Part shown: positions 57,414 through 64,000 of the stretch, piece after piece
Layout: each line of letters starts with the position of its first letter
Numbering within the stretch: the stretch's first letter is position 1
Source of the DNA: Bog-473 sp963807775
Lineage (GTDB): Bacteria > Actinomycetota > Acidimicrobiia > Acidimicrobiales > RAAP-2
Assembly (NCBI GenBank): GCA_963807775.1
Contig: CAWECY010000010.1
Span: 1 to 64,000, forward strand
DNA length: 64,000 nucleotides
Reading direction: 5' to 3'
Notes under the pieces: generated by a model
Seen by the model: the letters and a program-made list of their open reading frames with translations, nothing else
Database searches by the model: none
Told to the model about the DNA's origin: nothing
Position numbers and translations under genes: made by a program

Positions 57414-57767
57414 TTAGTGTTCTTCTTCCTGTTTTCTAGACTTATCCGAAATGGCACGCCCGACCCGATAGAGCTCGGTCACTTTCTGACGTGAAATACA
57501 CATCACCCGGGCTACCTGACTCAACGTCGATCCAGACTCATCCACGAGTGAACGGATGATCAGAGCTCGCAGCTCCATCACAGCATGCTGGTACCGATGG
57601 AAGGCTTCCTCCGTGGCATGTCGCGTACCTGGACCGCCGGTCCCGACTGCAAGTTCGAGGATCGATTCGACGGATGAGTTGCACTGTCGCTCCCGTCGAA
57701 GTTCGGTCAGATTCTCAATGGATCGGGCGAGAGCGCCGGCCGCTCTCTTCTGCTTCTTCAAGGGCAT
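57414..57767 (-). CDS. Small HTH-containing protein
   Basis: 117 residues from ATG 57767. A basic helical start (KKQKRAAGALARSIENLTEL) and a C-terminal helix-turn-helix (GSTLSQVARVMCISRQKVTEL). Probably DNA-binding. An earlier start (57842) is possible. About 35 bp upstream of the PilZ gene and on the same strand, so likely co-transcribed. Confidence 0.6.
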   Translation of the reverse strand: MPLKKQKRAAGALARSIENLTELRRERQCNSSVESILELAVGTGGPGTRHATEEAFHRYQHAVMELRALIIRSLVDESGSTLSQVARVMCISRQKVTELYRVGRAISDKSRKQEEEH

Positions 57768-57865
57768 GGAGCAACCAGTCGTCGCGTTGTGGTTGGCGCA
57801 CACATTCAGATGCCGGCCGGTCGGCATCGAGCTGCCGGTCATCATGTTGGTCAGGCACCGTTGAG

Positions 57866-58189
57866 ATGTCAGACAATCACGCGTCCTCGATCCATGGGCA
57901 GTTCGTCCTGATCCCTGGACAGTGCGTCGCATTCTCGCTGTCGGTCCCCCCTCGGGACGATATGGGTTGTCCGGCGGACGTTTTGCCTTACTGGTTTAGG
58001 CAAACCGTCCGGTGTCGGCCCAACCCTGGTGGAGGCAGCGCCGCGCTCCCCAAGATCGCAGAGCTGCAGGTGGATCTGTGGTCTCTCCTTCAGAAGATCC
58101 GACCCGACTTCGACCTGGCGACCCCGAGTTTGAAGGAGGCCTGGGACGAGGAGATGGATTTCAGCTCCTTGTCGACAGGCTGGAACTAA
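57866..58189 (+). CDS. 107-residue hypothetical protein
   Basis: Starts MSDNHASSIHGQFVLIPGQC; the C-terminal half ELQVDLWSLLQKIRPDFDLA looks like real alpha-helical protein. Divergent from the HTH gene. No family recognised. Confidence 0.45.
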   Translation: MSDNHASSIHGQFVLIPGQCVAFSLSVPPRDDMGCPADVLPYWFRQTVRCRPNPGGGSAALPKIAELQVDLWSLLQKIRPDFDLATPSLKEAWDEEMDFSSLSTGWN

Positions 58190-58255
58190 CCCCGATACAC
58201 CGAAGGCAGGAGCATCGGCATGAAACGCTGACCGCGTGAAAAGGTGGGGTTCCGA

Positions 58256-58774
58256 TCAGACCGTGGCACTCTTGCGGCGGGGCAAGACCCACCCGGGACG
58301 CGGGAAGTGACAGGTGTAGCCGTTGGGATAGTGCTCCAGGTAGTCCTGGTGCTCTGGCTCCGCCTCCCAGAACGGACCCGCGGGAACGACTTCGGTGACG
58401 ACTTTGCCCGGCCACAGCCCCGAGGCCTCCACATCGGCGATGGTGTCCTCGGCGACGCGGCGCTGGTCGTCGTCGATATAGAAGATGGCCGAGCGGTAGC
58501 TGGTGCCGACGTCGTTGCCCTGGCGGTTGCGCGTTGTCGGGTCGTGAATCTGGAAGAAGAACTCGAGGAGGTCGCGATAGGAGGTCTGCTCAGGGTCAAA
58601 GGTGATCTCGATCGCCTCGGCGTGGGTGCCGTGGTTGCGATACGTGGCGTTCTCGACGTCCCCTCCGGTGTAGCCCACACGGGTCGAGATGACGCCCGGG
58701 CGCTTGCGGATGAGGTCCTGCATACCCCAGAAGCATCCCCCGGCGAGGATCGCCTTCTCGGTCCGCTGACTCAT
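58256..58774 (-). CDS. msrA: Peptide methionine-S-sulfoxide reductase MsrA
   Basis: 172 residues. Catalytic GCFWGMQ near the N-terminus, then YTGGDVENATYRNHGTHAEA, FFFQIHDPTTRNRQGNDVGT and YRSAIFYIDDDQ, all diagnostic. Reduces (S)-methionine sulfoxide. ATG overlaps the msrB stop (ATGA). Confidence 0.94.
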   Translation of the reverse strand: MSQRTEKAILAGGCFWGMQDLIRKRPGVISTRVGYTGGDVENATYRNHGTHAEAIEITFDPEQTSYRDLLEFFFQIHDPTTRNRQGNDVGTSYRSAIFYIDDDQRRVAEDTIADVEASGLWPGKVVTEVVPAGPFWEAEPEHQDYLEHYPNGYTCHFPRPGWVLPRRKSATV

Positions 58775-59245
58775 GGTGTTACCTCCTCGCCTTTGTCGGC
58801 TGGCTCGAAGACCTTCTTGTACCGACCATAGCCCTCGGCATCCAGATCCTCGTAGGGGATGAAGCGCAAAGCGGCCGAATTGATGCAGTAGCGCAGCCCA
58901 CCCTGCTCGGGCGGTCCGTCGTTGAAGACGTGGCCGAGGTGGCTGTCCCCGTGGGCCGAGCGGACCTCGGTCCTGACCATCCCGTGAGTCTCGTCCTCGT
59001 GCTCGACGACGTTGGACCTCTCGAGCGGGATGGTGAAGCTCGGCCAGCCGCAGCCGCTGTCGAACTTCTGTGTTCGATGCAAACAGGGGTTCGCCCGAGA
59101 CGATGTCGACGTAGATCCCGGCGTCCTTCTTGTCCCAGAACTCGTTGTCGAAAGCGGGCTCGGTGGCGCTCTCTTGGGTCACGGCGTACTGGCGGGGGGT
59201 CAGCTGGGTGATCGCCGCCTCATCCTTCTTGTACTCGTCTGTCAT
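58771..59245 (-). pseudogene. msrB: Peptide methionine-R-sulfoxide reductase MsrB, one frameshift
   Basis: N part MTDEYKKDEAAITQLTPRQY, EFWDKKDAGIYVDIVSGEPL; after a break near 59075, KFDSGCGWPSFTIPLERSNV and LRYCINSAALRFIPYEDLDA with the catalytic Cys. Joined, a standard MsrB of about 155 residues. Reduces (R)-methionine sulfoxide; coupled to msrA. Confidence 0.82.
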
Positions 59246-59491
59246 GTGTCTCCTCCCAGCTCATTGTCCCTCTTGCGGTTCCGTCTGTCACTACCCGCCT
59301 TGTCCACGCCATCGTTCGATGTGAGTCGAAGGATCGCATGGCGTCGTCCGGGCGGAGGCCGGCACAAGCTCAGATCAGCCCAGGCCCATGACCGACTTCT
59401 GAACCGGGTCGGGATGGAGAGGACTCCCATGAGGGGTGCGCATGCGCGTGGTGCTTATATGGAGCTGTAGACGCAAGGGAGGGAAGCGGCG

Positions 59492-59914
59492 ATGCGATTC
59501 AATCACATGGAAATGACCTTTCCGATCGGTAGCCTCACCGAGTCGTTTCGTGAGGAGATCGACGCCTTCTATGGCTCGATCTTCGGATGGAAGGCACTCG
59601 ACACCGAGGTGGTGGGCCAGTCCTGTCACCTGCTGATGCCCGACCCGGACCAGTTCATCCTTCTCGCGGAGAGCGACAAGCCGATGAGCTCTCCCGGCTA
59701 CGACCACCTCGGATTGCTACAAGACTCGCGTGAAGAGGTCGACGACTTGCTGGTTGCGTGTGAGCGCTACGCCGACAAGGACGATCGGGTCAAGATCAAG
59801 CGGTACGAAGACCTCGTCTACCCGGGACTGACCGTTCACGCCTTCTACGTGAAGTACCTTTTGCCGATCTTCTTCGACGTGCAGAGCATGGAACATTCGA
59901 GCACTGAAGCCTGA
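59492..59914 (+). CDS. VOC-superfamily protein
   Basis: 140 residues with two VOC half-modules: RFNHMEMTFPIGSLTESFRE, AFYGSIFGWKALDTEVVGQS and YDHLGLLQDSREEVDDLLVA, YVKYLLPIFFDVQSMEHS. Ribosome site AGGGAGGGAAGCGGC before the ATG. Function unknown. Confidence 0.75.
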   Translation: MRFNHMEMTFPIGSLTESFREEIDAFYGSIFGWKALDTEVVGQSCHLLMPDPDQFILLAESDKPMSSPGYDHLGLLQDSREEVDDLLVACERYADKDDRVKIKRYEDLVYPGLTVHAFYVKYLLPIFFDVQSMEHSSTEA

Positions 59915-59971
59915 GACCGTCGCCGACACCGCTGCGGGCGCCGACTTCCTTTTCGTCCGACTCGCCATGGT

Positions 59972-61207
59972 TCATTCCCAGACGAGGACAAGATCCTTCA
60001 CATGGCGCAGGCCCGGTGGGTAGACCAGGTCCTCGTGCCCGGGCTTGATCCGGTAGTCGGGGATGCGCGGATGCCACTCGCGCAACGTGACGCGCAACTC
60101 CCGGCGGGCCAGGTGGCTGCCGAGACAGCGGTGCACGCCGCCGCCGAACGCGATGTGGCGGTTCTCCTCCCGGTCGAAGCGGACGTCGGTGCTGTCGACG
60201 AACGCTTCAGGGTCCACGTTGGCCGCCCCGTAGCTTACGACGATGGCCGTCCCCTTGGGCACCCTCTGCCCGTTGGGTAACTCGGTGTCCTCCGTGGCTA
60301 CCCGCGGCACCCCGGCCGGTACCGGTGACTCCCACCGCAGGAGCTCCTCGACGGCCGAGGGGATGATCGCGGGGTCGGCGACGATAAGTCGCCGGTGCTC
60401 GGGGTTCTGGGCCAGGAAGGCGTAGAAGCAAGTCAGCGAGTCGCTCACCGTGTCGAGGCCGGCGATGAGGAAGAGGAAGAGGATGTCGAGGATCTCGTCG
60501 GTGGTGAGCTTGTCCCCGTCGATCTCGGCGGCGAGGAAGCCGGAGATCACGTCGTCCCGCGGCGCCTTCTGGCGGTCGGCGATGACGCCGCCGAAGTATT
60601 CGTAGATCTCCTTCCCGGTGGCCTGTTGGACGCGGTTCCGCGCGTCGGGGTCGAGCGCGGCGTCGGGGTCGATGTTGCCCGGGTGCAGGATGCCGTCGCG
60701 GAGATGGATGAACATGTGGAGCTCTTCTTCGGGCAGGCCCATGAGGCCGAGGAACACCGAGGAGGGCAGGACCTCAGCGAACTCCTCGGAGAAGTTGCAC
60801 TCCCCCCGGTCGATGAAGGCGTCGATGAACCCGTTGACTCGGCGGGTGATGTCCGCCTCCTGCGCGTCCATGCGCCGGGGCGCGAACAGCGGGTCGAGCA
60901 GCTTGCGGTACTTGGCGTGCAGCGGTGGGTCGACATTGAGGGGGATGAGCGGCCGGACGTTGCCCAGGCCCATCTCGACCCGTGACGAGAAGAGCTGGTG
61001 GTTCCGCAGCACATGTTCGGTGGTGACGCGGTCGAAGCTGAGCGACATCCCCTCCATCAGCTCTACGTAACCGCCTTTCTCGATCATGTCGAGGTAGCGC
61101 GGCTGGGGTTCCTTCAGCTCGGTCAGGGTCGCCGTGGCCGTCTCCGAGTCCGCCATGGAGCGGCCCGCCACCTTGACGAGGTCGTTCGTGGAAGTCCTGT
61201 CGGCCAT
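59972..61207 (-). CDS. Cytochrome P450
   Basis: 411 residues from ATG 61207 (AAGGGGGG precedes it). I-helix LFLFLIAGLDTVSDSLTCFY (AGLDT in place of AGxET), K-helix EELLRWESP (ExxR), heme loop FGGGVHRCLGSHLARRELRV with the axial Cys. Soluble class I bacterial P450; needs ferredoxin partners not seen here. Substrate unknown, possibly steroid or terpenoid given the local oxidases. Confidence 0.93.
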   Translation of the reverse strand: MADRTSTNDLVKVAGRSMADSETATATLTELKEPQPRYLDMIEKGGYVELMEGMSLSFDRVTTEHVLRNHQLFSSRVEMGLGNVRPLIPLNVDPPLHAKYRKLLDPLFAPRRMDAQEADITRRVNGFIDAFIDRGECNFSEEFAEVLPSSVFLGLMGLPEEELHMFIHLRDGILHPGNIDPDAALDPDARNRVQQATGKEIYEYFGGVIADRQKAPRDDVISGFLAAEIDGDKLTTDEILDILFLFLIAGLDTVSDSLTCFYAFLAQNPEHRRLIVADPAIIPSAVEELLRWESPVPAGVPRVATEDTELPNGQRVPKGTAIVVSYGAANVDPEAFVDSTDVRFDREENRHIAFGGGVHRCLGSHLARRELRVTLREWHPRIPDYRIKPGHEDLVYPPGLRHVKDLVLVWE

Positions 61208-61294
61208 GTCGGCCCCCCTTGCGTCCGTCCGTCCCACACCGAGACTACGGACTCGGGGGCCATCGTGCGCCGGACACGGCGAAATCCGGTCGGA

Positions 61295-63393
61295 TCAAGA
61301 GGCCGGACAGGCTCCCGCGGTCACCGAGACGTAGACCTCGAGCGGTCGCCCGACCGTCTGAACGGTCAGGTGGGCGTCACCCGGGGGTGAGGTGATCCTG
61401 CCCCCCTTGACGGCGGCGCACCACCCATTGGGGTAGTGCTGGGCCGCGGCGACGAAGACGATCGTCTGACCGTGCGCTGACAGGCTGGGCGTGTAGGCCA
61501 TGCTGAACGCCGCTGTGAAGGGGTTGAAGAGGACGGCATTGGCGATGCCGGACACCTCTTGGGGATACGTCCGGGACAGGACCGTGACGATGGGCGAGTA
61601 GGACCCGTCAGGCAGCACCAGCCCCTCGGCCGACGACCCGGTGGGGTCGTCGTAGTACTTCCAGGCCCAGTAGATCCAGCCGACAGTGTTCAAGCCGGCC
61701 CACTCGGTGTCGAAACCGACCAGGGCGACGCTCTGGCGTGGCGCCGAACTCGCTCATGAAGATGGCGGGCCCTGTCGACTGGTTGGCCGACGCCATGGAC
61801 AGACGCGGTCACGTCCTGCTCGGCCGCGGACGTCTCCTCGGACTGGAGGCAGTTGAGCAGGTTGGTCGGGTTACCGGTCACCGGACTGCGGTCGCCGCAA
61901 TAATCGTGGAAATTGAAGACGATGCGCGGGAAGGGCATCGGGCCTAACTGCGACGGGATGTTGCCTCCGCTGACCCAGTAGATGTCCGGCTCCACGAAGA
62001 TCAGGTGGCGCGAGTCGACCGACTGAATGGTCGGAACGACACCGTCGGGCGGGTCGTTGGGCGGGCACACCAGCGGTGTCTGACCGTTCGCCAGGTAGCC
62101 CGTGTGGGCGGCGCCGGTGTAGAAGCACTCGAGATCGGTGGTGAAGGTCGATTCCGAAGCCTTCGTGGTCTCGGTGGAGAAGGGCTCGTTGTACGGGTCG
62201 AAGCCGACGACCCAGGGGTCGTTGTTGAAGTACTCGGCCACGGTCTTCCACACCAGGTCGAACTGGCCCTGGAGATCGCCGACGACATCGTTCTGCCAGA
62301 AATGGCCGACGGCGGTATCGAGTTGCGCGTTCGAATAGTTGTTCGACCAGCGACCGCCCTTGGGCACGATCTTCACGTTGTTGGTGCAGACCGCCCAGTC
62401 CGGCGCACCCTCACCGCGGAACAACGTGTTGTACACGTCCTGGTGCATGTCGAGCAGGGTGTAGATGCCGTACTTGGCCAGAAGGTCCACCGTTGCCTTG
62501 ACGTGGGCCAGGTAGGCGTCGGCGATGGCCCGGTTGAACTCGTGGGGGTCGCCCGGCGTACCGGGGGTGCAAATCTTCGGCTGGTTGGGCCCGCCCGAGC
62601 CGGGCTCGAGCGCCTGCCACTCGATGCCCAGGCGGACCACGTTGAATCCCAGCGTCCGCATCTCCTGGGCGTCGCTGGCGTCGAAGTTCCACGGCTCACC
62701 CGGATCTGGGTAGGCGATGTACGGCGCGTGCTTGTAGACCACGTTGACGCCGTGCAGGATCACCATGCGACCGTTGGAGTCGTACATGTACGGCCCACCG
62801 GGCGAGGTGAGGTAGCTGGGCACACCCGGCGTCGACCCCACCGACGTCTGATCGCTACTGAACTGGTACTGGGTACCGGCTCCGGTCAGGGCCACGATGT
62901 GCGGCGACAGCGCATTGAGGTTGGGCGCGTTGGCCACGTGCGGCGGGCCGAGCTTCGCGGCGTTCCGCCCGTGGGTGTGGGTGTGCGTGGTCGTGGTCGT
63001 GGTACCCGGGTGCGCCGTGGAGGTGGTGGCCGGGTGGACCGTGGTCGTAGTCGGTGACGTGGTCGACGTCGTGGTCGTGGTCGTGGTCGATGTCGTGGTG
63101 GGATGCGAAGTGGTGGTGGTCACCGGGTGCGTCGTGGTCGTGGTGGTGGTGGGGTGGTGGTGGGTCGTCGTGGCGGCACCCGCGAAGCCGGCCCCGACCG
63201 TCGCACTCAGGACCGTGAGGAGCGCGCGCGAGCCGCGACGATGACCGCCCGGCAGCGAGGGGACCGTTCGAGCACGCTCGACCGCTAGGACCTGAAGCTC
63301 TTGTACGCGCCCGCCGGTCCTGCCAGCGCGGCGACACCCGCGGAGAAGAAGTCTCGCCGGCTGATGTCGGCCGCCATTGGAGCAAGGTACCAC
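61295..63393 (-). pseudogene. Secreted GH5-type (endoglycoceramidase-like) glycosidase, two frame breaks
   Basis: Sec-type signal RRGSRALLTVLSATVGAGFA, a Thr/His-rich linker of about 70 residues, then a TIM-barrel: VILHGVNVVYKHAPYIAYPD, FNVVRLGIEWQALEPGS, YTLLDMHQDVYNTLF, acid/base Glu in GFDPYNEPFS and nucleophile Glu in FMSEFGA. Frames shift near 61800 and 61735; the end reads TVGWIYWAWKYYDDPTGSSA. No clear start; GTG 63393 is the limit of the frame. Hydrolyses beta-glycosidic bonds, perhaps of glycolipids, outside the cell. Confidence 0.75.
63285..63377 (-). CDS. 30-residue Tat-signal-like peptide
   Basis: MAADISRRDFFSAGVAALAG begins a peptide that is little more than a Tat signal (SRRDFF plus hydrophobic helix), ending AGAYKSFRS. 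It overlaps the GH5 start region in another frame. It could be a true signal peptide separated by an indel, or a stand-alone small protein. Confidence 0.35.
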   Translation of the reverse strand: MAADISRRDFFSAGVAALAGPAGAYKSFRS

Positions 63394-63595
63394 GTACGTT
63401 GCGCGCGCCTACGGCCGGCACCATGCGGCGCGCGGCGACGGGCACGACGACACCGTGGGCGGCGGAGTGGGCTTGACGTCATCGTCGGGGCGGCGGGCGT
63501 CATCACCCTTACGCTGAGCGCCCGCAGCCAAGCTCTACGCAGCCTGAGCGCGACACCGTTGCCGTAGAGTCACGGGCGAGCCGAGGACGAACTAC

Positions 63596-64000
63596 ATGAG
63601 CCCCACGATTCAGACCAGCAGCGAAGACAAGGTCGGGACGATCGCCCTGGACAACTACGCCAAGCGCCATGCGCTGGGCGCCGCCACCGTGCGGGAGATG
63701 CTCGTCGCGCTGGGCCGCTTCGAGTCGGAGGGCGTGCGAGCCGTGGTCGTGCACACGGCCGAGCCGGCACACGTGTGGTCGGCCGGGCACGACATCGAGG
63801 AACTTCCCCTGCGCGGGGTGGACCCACTGCCCTTCGGCGACCCACTGGCGGAGCTGCTCCGCGCCGTGCGCGCCTATCCGGGTGCGGTCATCGCCATGGT
63901 CCACGGCACGGTGTGGGGCGGCGCCTGCGACCTGGTGCTCAACTGCGACATGGTGGTCGGGGACGAGACGGCAGCCTTCGCCGTGACACCGGCCCGGCTG
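63596..64000 (+). CDS. scpB: Methylmalonyl-CoA decarboxylase-like crotonase (3' end off window)
   Basis: 135 residues seen. Enoyl-CoA hydratase fold with VWSAGHDIEELPLRGVDPLP, FGDPLAELLRAVRAYPGAVI and MVHGTVWGGACDLVLNCDMV, a pattern (HDI.ELP, DPL, VWGGA) specific to methylmalonyl-CoA decarboxylase YgfG/ScpB rather than general crotonases. Would convert methylmalonyl-CoA to propionyl-CoA. Truncated by the window edge. Confidence 0.82.
   Translation, partial: MSPTIQTSSEDKVGTIALDNYAKRHALGAATVREMLVALGRFESEGVRAVVVHTAEPAHVWSAGHDIEELPLRGVDPLPFGDPLAELLRAVRAYPGAVIAMVHGTVWGGACDLVLNCDMVVGDETAAFAVTPARL

Noticed and set aside
62950..63180. Short direct repeats suggesting a CRISPR array
   Set aside because: They are irregular Thr/His codon repeats of a secreted-protein linker, with no unique spacers.

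Overview
The window is high-GC DNA from an actinobacterium. A SenX3/RegX3-type two-component pair, an SCO6880-type actinobacterial conjugation cluster, a mycothiol-dependent-type DinB/maleylpyruvate-isomerase protein, a leaderless GTG start and frequent ATGA gene overlaps all fit this. An Acidimicrobiia-like lineage is my guess; the sequence alone does not prove it.

Layout. (1) 1-6.6 kb, minus strand: a type IV secretion/conjugation-like block (DUF6112-like pilin, TrbL-like membrane protein, small protein, SCO6880 homologue, VirB4-like ATPase running off the left edge). A sulfatase and a headless DUF1275 gene fragment split it. (2) 6.9-16.3 kb, housekeeping: senX3/regX3-like genes; serS with two downstream genes overlapped by ATGA; an ABC-2 exporter; an ECF sigma factor with its membrane partner. 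(3) 16.3-29.4 kb, mixed metabolic genes, many with single frameshifts: aldo/keto reductase, TrmH with an internal amber, fatty-acid desaturase, Gfo/Idh oxidoreductase, methyltransferase, NYN nuclease, MaoC dehydratase, cupin, FAD monooxygenase. It ends in an unusual MerR-PurC fusion behind a MerR-type promoter. (4) 29.6-32.4 kb: divergent heme A genes ctaB/ctaA, a TlpA-like thioredoxin and tRNA-Glu(TTC). (5) 32.6-42.8 kb: a DapB-like oxidoreductase, two c-di-GMP signalling proteins (one riddled with frameshifts), a cholesterol-oxidase-like flavoenzyme, a GNAT and a SnoaL-like protein. (6) 43.1-53.1 kb: a Tet/OtrA-type ribosomal protection gene broken by an 8,050-bp stack of insertion sequences joined at CTAG tetranucleotides. 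The stack holds an IS630 element carrying a nested IS21 element, an IS1182-like element, and two tandem copies of a second IS630. Removing the stack in silico restores a 658-residue open frame. (7) 53.5-64 kb: VOC proteins, a P-loop kinase-like protein, a secreted Ig-like protein, a PilZ protein, msrB-msrA, a cytochrome P450, a family-5 glycosidase and the start of a methylmalonyl-CoA decarboxylase-like gene.

Quality note. The first 16 kb and most of the IS stack read cleanly, but about twenty single-base frame breaks lie in 16-42 kb and 59-62 kb. The two neighbouring IS630 copies differ mostly by small indels, with one copy usually short by a base. This suggests that many breaks are sequencing or assembly errors rather than pseudogenes, so broken genes are annotated with their reconstructed function.
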